From contig JAFZFT010000026.1 of the NCBI GenBank assembly GCA_017555765.1, positions 1 through 47,135 of the forward strand: a stretch of 47,135 nucleotides of DNA, read 5' to 3'. The notes beneath the pieces were generated by a model that was not told where the DNA came from, made no database searches, and was given only the letters and a program-made list of their open reading frames with translations. Position 1 is the first letter of the stretch. Every line of letters begins with the position of its first letter. Source of the stretch: Clostridia bacterium. GTDB lineage: Bacteria; Bacillota; Clostridia; Oscillospirales; Acutalibacteraceae. A program made the position numbers and the translations under genes. Positions 8,699-16,822 of this stretch are shown piece after piece.

Positions 8699-9655
8699 AT
8701 GAAGTCAAAAATTTTAGGTCTTGCCGCTCTCGGTACTGTTGCGGCGGCAGGCTACGGTGCTCTCTGCTTTGCAGGTGACCTTCTTTTCAAAAGAGGCTGC
8801 GTACCCCCCGAAAGCTTTACTGAAAAGCTTGTAGACTGCGATAAAACCCATCTCGGTGACTATCTGCAGAAAAACCTTCAGTGGGTCGAGGATTACGGCT
8901 ATGAAAGACACTTTATGCTTTCCGACAGAGGTGAAAAGCTCGTTGCTTACCATCTCAAGCCTGAAAAGGAAAGTAACGTATTTGTTTTTGCCGCTCACGG
9001 CTACAGAAGCTACGGCAAAAAGGAATTCTGCGGCGTAGGACAGTACTATATAGAAAAAGGCTACAACCTTTTCATTGTCGACCACGTTGCTTCAGGTGAA
9101 AGCGAGGGAAAATACTGTACCTTCAGCTACAACGAAACAAAGGACTGCCTCAAGTGGCTCGATTATCTGACCGAAACCTTCGGCAAGGATATAAAGATTA
9201 TCCTTCACGGTGTTTCAATGGGTGCGGCTACTGTTATGCGTATGTCAGGAAGCGGACTTCTTCCCAAAAATGTAAAAATGACCGTTGCAGACTGCGGCTT
9301 TACAAGCGGACCCGACTTTTTCGCTTACCGCGTGAACAAAATCAATAACAGAATTCCCGCCAAGGCTCTCGTAAAGGTATGGAATGATACAAACAAAAAG
9401 AGAATTGGCTTCGACCTCTATAACGTTGAGCCTGTGAAATCCGTAAAGGGTGCTACTCTCCCCATGCTCTTTATCCACGGCGAGGAGGACGGTCTTGTAC
9501 CCTGCTTTATGGTTTATGAGCTTTACGAAAGCTGTGGCAGTGAAAACAAGGATTTACTTGTTGTTGCAGACGCTGACCACGCTCAGAGCTATATGGTCGG
9601 CAAGGAACAATACACCGCAAAGCTTGGTAGCTTCATCGATTCGTACATTGACTGA
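8699..9655 (+). CDS. Membrane-anchored alpha/beta hydrolase (serine aminopeptidase/lysophospholipase type)
   Basis: A 318-residue protein with an uncleaved-looking N-terminal hydrophobic segment (residues 5-26) and an alpha/beta-hydrolase domain. FAAHGYRSYGKKEF is the oxyanion-side HG strand, HGVSMGAA is the nucleophile elbow (GxSxG), HGEEDGLVP supplies the acid, and ADADHAQSY the catalytic His. The triad is complete, so it should be an active esterase or peptidase; the substrate is unknown. It lies 26 bp after the lipoprotein gene with AAGG upstream, so co-transcription is likely. Confidence 0.85.
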   Translation: MKSKILGLAALGTVAAAGYGALCFAGDLLFKRGCVPPESFTEKLVDCDKTHLGDYLQKNLQWVEDYGYERHFMLSDRGEKLVAYHLKPEKESNVFVFAAHGYRSYGKKEFCGVGQYYIEKGYNLFIVDHVASGESEGKYCTFSYNETKDCLKWLDYLTETFGKDIKIILHGVSMGAATVMRMSGSGLLPKNVKMTVADCGFTSGPDFFAYRVNKINNRIPAKALVKVWNDTNKKRIGFDLYNVEPVKSVKGATLPMLFIHGEEDGLVPCFMVYELYESCGSENKDLLVVADADHAQSYMVGKEQYTAKLGSFIDSYID

Positions 9656-9695
9656 GGGACAACTGAATAAAGGCTCACAGCAGTACACGACAAGC

Positions 9696-9724
9696 ATCTC
9701 CGTACAGCGTGTCTGTACGGAGAT
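9696..9724 (+). other. Perfect 12-bp hairpin in the gap before the phosphodiesterase gene
   Basis: ATCTCCGTACAG / CTGTACGGAGAT with loop CGTGT. No T-run follows, so it is not an ordinary terminator. It may stabilise or process the mRNA between the two genes. Confidence 0.6.
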
Positions 9725-9752
9725 ACCATCATAAAAACAAGGAGAAAAAAAT

Positions 9753-10805
9753 ATGTTAAAGAAAACGGTTTCGATTTTGCTTTCAGCACTTATCCTTTTT
9801 TCCTGCTTCTCACTTGCCGCAAGTGCAAAGGAGAATAAGCCCTACGGCTTCGGAGATTACGACCACGTTTTCATTATCGGTGTGGACGGTGCGGGTGCCG
9901 CATTCTCACAGACGGAAACACCCTGCTTTGATTCTATCTTCGCTGACGGAGCCGTACGACACAACTGTGCTACGGAGAGAATTACCATCAGTGCCCAGAA
10001 TTGGGGCTCAATTCTTCTCGGTGTTCCCTGCGACACTCACGGACTCACAAATGATATCTGCAAGTATGACGAGCGCAACACAAAAGATGACTCCCTCGGC
10101 TCGATTTTCCGCTACACCAGAGAGCAGTACCCTGATGCAGAGCTTGTTTCCTTCAATAACTGGTCTGCAATAAACAAGGGTATTATCGAAAATGATATCG
10201 GCGTTAAGAAAATCAACAAGGATTACGATTCACTTCTTACAGATACCATAGTTGATTACATAAACGCAGGCAACGAGCCTACTCTTATGTTTGTTCAGCT
10301 TGACGATGTTGACCACGCAGCTCACACCTACGGTGGCTTCAGCGACAACTATTATCAGGCTATCCGTACTGCTGACGGATATATCGGCAGAATTTACAAT
10401 GCGCTTGCAGAAAACGGACTTATGGAAAACGGTCTTTTCATCGTTGTTTCAGACCACGGTGAAACAAATGACGGTCACGGTGGTAATACTGTTGAGGAAA
10501 GCACAGCAGTTGTTGCCGTAAAGGGCAAATCTGTAAACAATATGACTCTTCCCGAGGGTACAAGAAACCGTGATGTTGCGGCTATCGCACTTCATGCTCT
10601 CGGAATTGAAAAGCCCGTTCATATGTTTGCAACAGTACCCTACGGACTTTTCGGTGAGGAAAAGGGAACAGATCTCTCCCCCGCCGAGCCCGAAGAAAAC
10701 GAGGACGTCTGCGGATACTGTGGTGTTATTCACAGCGGCTTCTTTGACGTGATAAGAGGCTTCTTCCATAAGATTGCACTGTTTTTCACTCAGCTTTTCA
10801 GATAA
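9753..10805 (+). CDS. Exported alkaline-phosphatase-superfamily phosphodiesterase
   Basis: A 350-residue exported enzyme with a signal peptide (about residues 1-25, ending ASA). The metal-binding pattern of the type I phosphodiesterase/nucleotide pyrophosphatase group is present: GVDGAG (Asp ligand), TISAQNWGS (Thr/Ser nucleophile region), LDDVDHAAH (Asp/His ligands), SDHGE (Asp-His) and a later GHGG (His). It should cleave a phosphate mono- or diester outside the membrane; the substrate is unknown. A CGYCG pair is followed by a C-terminal amphipathic helix (RGFFHKIALFFTQLFR) that may hold it at the membrane. AAGGAG precedes the ATG. A shorter paralogue without a signal peptide is encoded at 35954-36865. 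Confidence 0.85.
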   Translation: MLKKTVSILLSALILFSCFSLAASAKENKPYGFGDYDHVFIIGVDGAGAAFSQTETPCFDSIFADGAVRHNCATERITISAQNWGSILLGVPCDTHGLTNDICKYDERNTKDDSLGSIFRYTREQYPDAELVSFNNWSAINKGIIENDIGVKKINKDYDSLLTDTIVDYINAGNEPTLMFVQLDDVDHAAHTYGGFSDNYYQAIRTADGYIGRIYNALAENGLMENGLFIVVSDHGETNDGHGGNTVEESTAVVAVKGKSVNNMTLPEGTRNRDVAAIALHALGIEKPVHMFATVPYGLFGEEKGTDLSPAEPEENEDVCGYCGVIHSGFFDVIRGFFHKIALFFTQLFR

Positions 10806-10818
10806 CCAAAAAAAACAA

Positions 10819-10860
10819 AGCGGCAGATAAAAGTACTGAAAAATGCTTTCATCTGCCGCT
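10819..10860. terminator. Hairpin terminator after the phosphodiesterase gene
   Basis: Stem AGCGGCAGAT (10819-10828) / ATCTGCCGCT (10851-10860) around a 22-base loop. The T-run on the plus strand is weak. Confidence 0.55.
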
Positions 10861-10919
10861 GAGCTCATTTTACGCACCGTCTGAAGTACAAGTCATTGAT
10901 AAAATAAAAAAATAAATCG

Positions 10920-10948
10920 TTGACAACCGCAGTGCTATGTGGTAATAT
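10920..10948 (+). promoter_or_regulatory. Promoter of the LCAT-like lipase gene
   Basis: TTGACA (10920-10925), 17-bp spacer, TAATAT (10943-10948). Because it lies inside any longer reading of the gene, it supports the downstream start at 10992. Confidence 0.7.
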
Positions 10949-10991
10949 TATGTTACTAAATTTTGTTTTAATTTTTAAGGAGGATTTAAAA

Positions 10992-12440
10992 ATGAAAAAA
11001 CTTATTGCATTAGTTCTCGCTTTAGTTCTTTCCTTCGCTCTCTGTATGCCCGCATTTGCTGCAGAGGAAACAACAGAGGTTGTCGCATATGACGGCGATC
11101 CCATCGTTGTTGTAAGAGGTATTGACTTTGCAGGACTCGTAAAGGCAGACGGCTCAAGCGCAATCTCAATCGATGCTTTTGATGTTCTCGGCCTTATCTT
11201 CAACATCGGCGGCCACAAGGTAACCGGTAACAAGGCAGCAGGCGCACACGCTATTGCTTCCTTCGGTAAAGATCTCTTCGCAGACCTTATGGTAGATCAG
11301 AACGGCAACTCATTAAGTGATGTCAGCATCCCCAAGTTCTATGACTGCGGTGCAGATCTTGACTTAAGCGACGACAGCAAATGGGCAGACACAGCAGTTG
11401 GTCTCTTCCGTTCACTTACACGTAAGTACGGCGGCGAAAACGTATACCTTTATACATTCGACTGGAGAATGAGCCCCGACGCACTCGCTGATGACCTTAA
11501 CAACTATTTCGAAATGGTTAAGGAAAAGACAGGTGCTGAAAAGCTCGACGTTGCTGCTTGCAGCATGGGCGGTATGGTTACAACTGCTTACATCGAAAAG
11601 TACGGTTATGGTATTTTCGACAGCCTTGTATTCTTCTCACCCGCTCTTAACGGCGTTGACGTTGTAGGCTCAGCTTTCACAGGCGACCTCACAATCAGCG
11701 GTCAGGATTTAACAGAATTCCTCATCAAGAAGGTTGGCGGTAACTTCTTCGTAAACGCTATCATCAAGGTTCTTGATTTCATCGGCATCATCGACGGCAT
11801 TTCAAACTTCGTTAACGACATTCTCGCTGACTACGGCGACATCATCTATGATGAATTCCTTTGCGAAGTATTCAGAACTACATACGGTCTCTGGGGCATG
11901 GTTCCCGATGAGTACTTTGATGATGCAGTTAAATTCTTCTTCGAAGGCGTTGAAGACGAATATGCAGAAGCTCTTGATATAATCAATAATGACATCAAAC
12001 CCTTCGTAATGAGCACAGAAGAAATCATCGACGAAGTTGCTGCATCAGATGTTAAGTTAAGCTTCGTATCACACTACAACAACAAGCAGCTTCCCATCTA
12101 CTCAAAGGCATATCTCCACGGTGACGGCGTTATCGAAAGCGCAAGAACATCATTCGGTGCTACATTCGCAAACTACGGCGAAACTCTCACTGACGATCAG
12201 CTTGCAGGCGTAGCAGCAGAATTCATCTCACCCGACGGTGTTGTAAACGCTTCAACAGCACGTTATGCTGAATCAACATGGATCATCAACGGCGCTAAGC
12301 ACGTTGGCTGTAAGGATGGCAGTGATCACACTGAGTTCGCTATCTGGCTTCTCGCTCAGGACGAACAGCCCACAGTTAACAACGCTACATATCCCAGATT
12401 CATGAAGTGTGATGCAAACGAAAACTTCATCGCATTCTGA
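10992..12440 (+). CDS. Secreted LCAT-like alpha/beta hydrolase (lipase/acyltransferase)
   Basis: A 482-residue exported protein. The start at 10992 is chosen because AAGGAGG (10977-10983) lies 8 bp upstream and the product begins with a textbook signal peptide (MKKLIALVLALVLS...AFA, about residues 1-23). The fold matches lecithin:cholesterol acyltransferase/PDAT-type lipases: YTFDWRMSP (about 154-162) before the nucleophile elbow ACSMGGM (Ser191; AxSxG, as in Bacillus lipases). A C-terminal region, VGCKDGSDHTEF, supplies the likely catalytic His. The middle (about 230-360) is a long, acidic, helical cap-like insert. Likely a secreted esterase or lipase acting on lipid or acylated substrates. 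It has its own promoter and terminator, so it is monocistronic. Confidence 0.8.
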   Translation: MKKLIALVLALVLSFALCMPAFAAEETTEVVAYDGDPIVVVRGIDFAGLVKADGSSAISIDAFDVLGLIFNIGGHKVTGNKAAGAHAIASFGKDLFADLMVDQNGNSLSDVSIPKFYDCGADLDLSDDSKWADTAVGLFRSLTRKYGGENVYLYTFDWRMSPDALADDLNNYFEMVKEKTGAEKLDVAACSMGGMVTTAYIEKYGYGIFDSLVFFSPALNGVDVVGSAFTGDLTISGQDLTEFLIKKVGGNFFVNAIIKVLDFIGIIDGISNFVNDILADYGDIIYDEFLCEVFRTTYGLWGMVPDEYFDDAVKFFFEGVEDEYAEALDIINNDIKPFVMSTEEIIDEVAASDVKLSFVSHYNNKQLPIYSKAYLHGDGVIESARTSFGATFANYGETLTDDQLAGVAAEFISPDGVVNASTARYAESTWIINGAKHVGCKDGSDHTEFAIWLLAQDEQPTVNNATYPRFMKCDANENFIAF

Positions 12441-12460
12441 TTTGGCTTAAACTGAATTAA

Positions 12461-12492
12461 AACAGGCACCCTTTCGGATGCCTGTTTTTTTG
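12461..12492 (+). terminator. Terminator of the LCAT-like lipase gene
   Basis: Stem AACAGGCA (12461-12468) / TGCCTGTT (12479-12486) followed by a T-run. Confidence 0.85.
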
Positions 12493-12524
12493 TTTAAAAA
12501 GTCTTCTCCCTTATCGACATATTA

Positions 12525-12553
12525 TTGACATTGTTTTTCCGATAAGATATAAT
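12525..12553 (+). promoter_or_regulatory. Perfect-consensus sigma-A promoter of the TPR gene
   Basis: TTGACA (12525-12530), 17-bp spacer, TATAAT (12548-12553): all 12 consensus bases with optimal spacing. Confidence 0.85.
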
Positions 12554-12584
12554 AAGAGAAAACAAATGGAAATAAGGTGACAGA

Positions 12585-13409
12585 ATGAAAAGCAAGAAAA
12601 CAGTAATAGCTCTTCGCATTTTGCTTGCTCTTGCAATGGTGGGCATTATCGGTGCTTACATCTATGATATTTACGCTAACGGCACTCCAATAAGAGAAAA
12701 TATCTTCAAGGTTTTATCAATAGCCTGTGCACTGCTCGGAACTCTCGTAAGGCTTTCAGCCAAAAGAGGCAGAAGAAGTCTTGATTTCTATGAAAAGAAC
12801 TACAAAAACGAATTGGGACGCGCCTTTGCTGATGAGCCGAAGCTTCGTAAAAAGCTTATCGGTGCAGTAAGACTTTACAATGAGAACAACTTCCGCAAGG
12901 CCATTAAAATTCTCACAGAGCTTCTCGGAAAGGCTGATGCCTCATCAGACAGAATACCCGTATTACTTTTTACCGCCCTTTGCTACAGTGACATGGGCTG
13001 CTCCCCTGAAGCGGTTAACGTTTACTACCGTATGCTTGAAATCGACGGAAGAAACGACAGAATACACAGTAACCTCGGCTTACAGCTTATGAGGCTCGGC
13101 GACACCTCCCGTGCGCTCGAGCATTATGAAAAGGCCGTTGAATACAATCCCGACAGTTATTTCGCATATGTTAACAGAGGTAACTGCTATTTCAATCAAG
13201 ACGATTATGAAAACGCCGAAAAGGATGCGCTCAGGGCTCTTAAAATAAGAGGTAATGGCAAGGAAGCCGCTTCACTTCTCGCTATTCTCTCCGCACTTAA
13301 AGGAGACGAGGAAGCAAAGAAAAAATACATCCGTATATATGTAACCAACGGCGGCAACGGCGAAGGATTAAAGGCGGCAATAGCTCACTATATAACGGCA
13401 ACCGAATAA
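12585..13409 (+). CDS. Membrane protein with cytosolic TPR repeats
   Basis: A 274-residue protein. Two hydrophobic segments (about residues 8-28 and 42-58) make a membrane hairpin, followed by a basic stretch (KRGRRS) that should face the cytoplasm. Residues about 85-270 are helical TPR repeats; the clearest is HSNLGLQLMRLGD then ALEHYEKAVEYNPDSYFAYVNRGNCYF. TPRs usually scaffold protein complexes; the partner is not evident. It has a full-consensus promoter, suggesting high constitutive expression, and ends at the bidirectional terminator at 13424-13456. Confidence 0.8.
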   Translation: MKSKKTVIALRILLALAMVGIIGAYIYDIYANGTPIRENIFKVLSIACALLGTLVRLSAKRGRRSLDFYEKNYKNELGRAFADEPKLRKKLIGAVRLYNENNFRKAIKILTELLGKADASSDRIPVLLFTALCYSDMGCSPEAVNVYYRMLEIDGRNDRIHSNLGLQLMRLGDTSRALEHYEKAVEYNPDSYFAYVNRGNCYFNQDDYENAEKDALRALKIRGNGKEAASLLAILSALKGDEEAKKKYIRIYVTNGGNGEGLKAAIAHYITATE

Positions 13410-13423
13410 AATACGTTCAGATA

Positions 13424-13456
13424 AAAAATACCGTACTTTTTCAGTACGGTATTTTT
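13424..13456. terminator. Bidirectional terminator between the TPR and HAD genes
   Basis: Stem AATACCGTAC / GTACGGTATT with loop TTTTTCA, an A-run before and a T-run after. Confidence 0.9.
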
Positions 13457-13462
13457 ATTGTA

Positions 13463-13918
13463 TCAGCCTTTTAAGATCTCAATAGCCGCCTCGGCACCTT
13501 CGTTTGTAAGAGCATCGGCAAAGGCTGAGGTCTTTACAACGTGACCCTTGAGGAAATCTGCCACAAGCCACATATCGTCAAGTACGACAAAATTTTCCGT
13601 GTCGGGATTATCCTCAAGCCACTGTTTGATTTCGTTTTCTCTGTCAGGTCTTACTACAGGTGTCTTGCTGTAAATCTCAAGGCCGTAGCGGGCAAAAATA
13701 GTATTGATAAGCTGACCTGAATAATCACATTCAGCGGGATTTTTCTCCCAATGCTCTTTCCACGATGTTGAAAGTACAATCCTCGCATCGGTGCTTTCGA
13801 CTATTCTTTTAAGAAGCTCCATCTTAGTCGGGTCGATTACCACTCCCGTGTGACCGCAGTCTCTTATGTATCTGTCAGAGTTGAGTACTCCGTCAAAATC
13901 AAGAAAAATAATTTTCAT
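13463..13918 (-). CDS. HAD-like phosphatase-fold protein (SAK/RNA-repair-associated type)
   Basis: A 151-residue compact HAD-fold protein. The catalytic motif LDFDGVLNS lies at residues 6-14 (Asp7 nucleophile, Asp9 acid/base). Motif II is VLSTSWKEHW, and the C-terminal acidic motif is VLDDMW. There is no cap domain. It resembles the stand-alone HAD domains of the Swiss-army-knife RNA-repair group, and the substrate is not predictable. AAGGAGG precedes the ATG. It is second in an operon, 43 bp after the esterase gene. Confidence 0.75.
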   Translation of the reverse strand: MKIIFLDFDGVLNSDRYIRDCGHTGVVIDPTKMELLKRIVESTDARIVLSTSWKEHWEKNPAECDYSGQLINTIFARYGLEIYSKTPVVRPDRENEIKQWLEDNPDTENFVVLDDMWLVADFLKGHVVKTSAFADALTNEGAEAAIEILKG

Positions 13919-13961
13919 TTTTTACCTCCTTATGATTCGTTGCAATCGGTACTGACTGTTA

Positions 13962-14714
13962 TCAACGGGCTGAAGACTGCTTTTTCCAGAAGTCAACAGC
14001 ATGTCCGAACCAAGGCTCAGCAACTGTATTCTTTGCAAGACCCGCTCCGTGACCTATCCCTTCATATTCCTCTATTTTACACGGAACAGAGCATTTTTCA
14101 AGCGCTTCACCCAACATTTTACTGTTTACAGGCGCAACAGTAGTGTCAGCGGTGCCGTACCACATAAATGAGGGCGGATAAGTTGAATCAACATTGAGCT
14201 CAACGGAAAGCTTTTCAATCATATCAGCACTTGCATTCTTACCGAGAAGGTTATCTCTCGAGCCCTCGTGAGTATACTCGCCCATTGAAATTACGGGATA
14301 ACAGAGAATCAGCGCTGACGGCTTGGGAGTGCCCCAAGCTTCTGAGCAGTAGCTTGCGACGAGATGACCGCCCGCAGAGCTTCCCCACAGTGACCAGCTT
14401 TCAGTGTCAAGCTTCCACTCATCAGCATTGGAAAAAATCTCTTCTATTGCACGCTTAAGGTCCTGCTGAGGATGAGGATAACGTGCCTTGCTTTTCACCC
14501 GATAGTAAACCACAAAAGCATGGTAGCCAAGCTCGTTTAAAGCCTCTGCAAAGGGCTTTCCTTCGCCTGCAGAGCAAACCATACCATAACCCCCACCGGG
14601 GCAAATAACCGCAAAAGGATGGCTTTTACCGTCATTTAAAAGGTATTTCTTGAGAGCATATCGGTTTGGTCTTGCTTTATCGTAGAAGGACTGCATCACA
14701 TCTGAAACGTTCAT
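13962..14714 (-). CDS. Alpha/beta hydrolase, acetyl-esterase/BD-FAE type
   Basis: A 250-residue protein, probably cytosolic since it lacks a signal peptide. The oxyanion-hole motif is CPGGGYGM, followed by VVYYRV and YPHPQQDLKRAI as in xylan acetyl- and feruloyl-esterase-like enzymes. The nucleophile elbow is WGSSAGGH, the acid is in YGTADTTVAP and the His in IGHGAG. It probably deacylates sugar esters after uptake, fitting the CE4, GH3 and GH116 enzymes nearby. A GAGAGGTG ribosome site precedes the ATG. It is first in an operon with the HAD gene. Confidence 0.85.
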   Translation of the reverse strand: MNVSDVMQSFYDKARPNRYALKKYLLNDGKSHPFAVICPGGGYGMVCSAGEGKPFAEALNELGYHAFVVYYRVKSKARYPHPQQDLKRAIEEIFSNADEWKLDTESWSLWGSSAGGHLVASYCSEAWGTPKPSALILCYPVISMGEYTHEGSRDNLLGKNASADMIEKLSVELNVDSTYPPSFMWYGTADTTVAPVNSKMLGEALEKCSVPCKIEEYEGIGHGAGLAKNTVAEPWFGHAVDFWKKQSSAR

Positions 14715-14745
14715 ATTACACCTCTCGGATTATTTTATTATAACG

Positions 14746-14775
14746 ATTATACCATAATAGCTGTATACAATTCAA
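14746..14775 (-). promoter_or_regulatory. Promoter of the esterase-HAD operon
   Basis: Reverse strand: TTGAAT (14770-14775), 18-bp spacer, TATAAT (14746-14751). Confidence 0.6.
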
Positions 14776-14787
14776 CCCGAGTATAAA

Positions 14788-14825
14788 AAAGTTAAGCAGC
14801 CACCGGATATTTCCGATAGCTGCTA
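14788..14825 (-). terminator. Terminator of the transglutaminase-like gene
   Basis: Reverse strand: hairpin AGCAGCTATCGGA / TCCGGTGGCTGCT, then a T-rich tract. The stem resembles those after the genes at 24757 and 42125. Confidence 0.75.
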
Positions 14826-14829
14826 TTGA

Positions 14830-16686
14830 TTATTTAACCTTTACGCTCTTTACCGTACTCCAAGCGGAATATACGTATCCGCTTTCGGTTGTGATATATG
14901 TTCTTACCTTGAAGTAGTAGGTCTTGCCGCTTGTAAGACCCGTGATGTCACAGCGTGTTGTATCAGCCTTGAAGTTTGCATACTTCTTGAAGCCGCTGTC
15001 CTTGCTTGTTGAGTAGTATACTGTGTAGCCTGTTTCGCCGCTTACGTCTGAATGATATACATAAGCCTTACCCTTTGTTGATGAAGCGGTTACCTTTGTA
15101 AGCTCGGGAGTCTTTGTCTTTGTTGCTGTCCTGAGGAGTGTGTATGAGTCACTGTCATATACCTTACCCGCACTTGTTTTTCCGTAGGCAACTACTCTGA
15201 AGGTGTACTTTGTGCCCGCATAGAGGCTCTTCACTGTAAGTGATGTCCCCTCTGTTGCGCCGACTTTTACGTAAGCCTTCTTCGCCGGGCTGTAACGGTA
15301 AACTGTATACCCCGTTGCACCGGGTACTGCTGACCAGCTGAGCTTGATTGCTGATGTTGTCTGTGATGCTGACTTCACTGAAGCGGTCTTTCCCGGAAGG
15401 ACGTAGAAATATACATTCTTTGTGCCTTCATATTTGCCCATAAGAGTCACTTTGACTGTGTAGCGACCTATACTGCTTCTCTTTGAAGCAACGGTGATTT
15501 TATAGTCAACGTTCTTTGTCAGTACCTTGCCATTGGCATCCTTTACTGTTACCTTGGGAGTCTTATTCTTGCCGTCGTAGATGAATTTTGTGGCGGAAAG
15601 AGTTACAGTTACACCGCCTGCACTTTTCTGATATGCCTTTGCAGAAAGTGCGGGATAGGTAAAGCGGAAGATACCTGTACCTGAAAAATCGGTTCTCTCT
15701 GTTCTTTCTTCGGATACAGCCAAACCGTCAAAGCCGACTGTGTTGGCGTTTGCAAGAAAATAGGTATCGTAAAGCTTGCTTTTCTGATCGTCCCAGGTGG
15801 TGTCTATAAGATACCATCTGCCGTCTTCCATCTTAACGTAGTTCCACATATGTGACTCACCCGCATAACCGCTGACAAGTACGCAAGGTATGCCGAGCTT
15901 ATCGCAAAGCACCTTGAAGGACTTGGAATAGCCCTCACAGACTATTCCTTTATCACCGAGGAAGAAGGGCTCTGATGTGTGTACCTTGTGTTCCGAGGTG
16001 AGGTTGTACCAGGCATTTTTGCAGATGTAATCGTGAATGCTTTTGAGAATATCGTATCTGCTTCCGGTTGAAGTAATAGCCTTAACAGCAGCCTCAACCG
16101 CAGTATTATACTTTGAAATTTTAGCCGAGGCTCCGCTGTATATCTCTGTAGGGGTAATAGTAATGCCGCTTATCTTACCCACATAGCCGTCAGCAGAATT
16201 GCCCGAGCCTGAAACCTTATAGGATGAGTTTACTTTTCTGAGCCAGAATACTTCGGGATGGTCATAAAGAAAAGCATCCATAGCCGCCTGCATAGCATAA
16301 TCAATCTCAACACTGATTTCTTCAAGCTCATCATTCATTACAATCTTGCCGCCTGAAACTTCAGCCTTGAAGGTATATGCCTTTTTAAAGGTATGGCTAT
16401 ACTCCCCTGTCTTTTTACCTGTAGCATAGTAGCTTACCATAGAATCGTAAAGCTCTTTTGCAACACCGTCAAGCTGATTTCCGTAACAGCCGTCGAATAC
16501 CACTCTGCCGAAGAGTGCCACCTTTCCTTCAGTACTGTTTTCAGTGGTGAAAGCATCAGCGGAATTGCTTTCGAGAGTTAAGGTATAATTCTCTGCATCG
16601 GTATTCACTGCAACTACTGTATAAGCAGAGGCTATAAGCATCAGTACAACCATCAGAAGAGAAAGAATACGGTTAAATGTTTTCAT
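14830..16686 (-). CDS. Secreted transglutaminase-like protein with YDG-type Ig domain and two Fn3 domains
   Basis: A 618-residue exported protein with a signal peptide (residues 1-27). Residues about 205-320 are a transglutaminase-like cysteine-protease fold with an apparent complete triad: Cys250 in GIVCEGYSK, His279 in SHMWNYV and Asp295 in LIDTTWDD. Such domains in secreted clostridial proteins are thought to act as peptidases or cross-linking enzymes at the cell wall. Residues about 361-435 form a YDG-type Ig-like domain (FIYDGKNKTP), and 436-522 and 526-618 are Fn3 domains ending in SVKVK. This 258-residue C-terminal module is nearly the same in the PPC protein at 24757. AGGAGGT lies upstream of the ATG. 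Confidence 0.88.
   Translation of the reverse strand: MKTFNRILSLLMVVLMLIASAYTVVAVNTDAENYTLTLESNSADAFTTENSTEGKVALFGRVVFDGCYGNQLDGVAKELYDSMVSYYATGKKTGEYSHTFKKAYTFKAEVSGGKIVMNDELEEISVEIDYAMQAAMDAFLYDHPEVFWLRKVNSSYKVSGSGNSADGYVGKISGITITPTEIYSGASAKISKYNTAVEAAVKAITSTGSRYDILKSIHDYICKNAWYNLTSEHKVHTSEPFFLGDKGIVCEGYSKSFKVLCDKLGIPCVLVSGYAGESHMWNYVKMEDGRWYLIDTTWDDQKSKLYDTYFLANANTVGFDGLAVSEERTERTDFSGTGIFRFTYPALSAKAYQKSAGGVTVTLSATKFIYDGKNKTPKVTVKDANGKVLTKNVDYKITVASKRSSIGRYTVKVTLMGKYEGTKNVYFYVLPGKTASVKSASQTTSAIKLSWSAVPGATGYTVYRYSPAKKAYVKVGATEGTSLTVKSLYAGTKYTFRVVAYGKTSAGKVYDSDSYTLLRTATKTKTPELTKVTASSTKGKAYVYHSDVSGETGYTVYYSTSKDSGFKKYANFKADTTRCDITGLTSGKTYYFKVRTYITTESGYVYSAWSTVKSVKVK
14833..15606 (-). repeat. 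Copy 1 of a 258-codon surface module (YDG-Ig plus two Fn3)
   Basis: The 3' part of the transglutaminase-like gene. It aligns along its length with 24760-25530, with long stretches identical at the protein level (for example KTPKVTVKDANGKVLTKNVD). Similarity continues past the stop codon into the terminator stem (CAGCCACCGGAT). Confidence 0.8.
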
Positions 16687-16781
16687 GTTTTCTACCTCCT
16701 GTAAGAGTAATTTATATACAAGCTTAATATATCATATTATAACATCAAAAGCAAATGGGATATGATAATTTCTTTTAATAA

Positions 16782-16815
16782 AAAAGCAGATCTGCCTTCC
16801 GCAGACCTGCTTTAA
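16782..16815 (-). terminator. Terminator of the giant InlB-repeat gene
   Basis: Reverse strand: AAAGCAGGTCTGC / GCAGATCTGCTTT with a GGAAG loop, followed by TTTT. Confidence 0.8.
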
Positions 16816-16822
16816 TATGATA

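Noticed and set aside
10920-10991. Upstream extension of the LCAT-like lipase start
   Set aside because: The promoter overlaps it, no ribosome site precedes it, and AAGGAGG plus a signal peptide support 10992.
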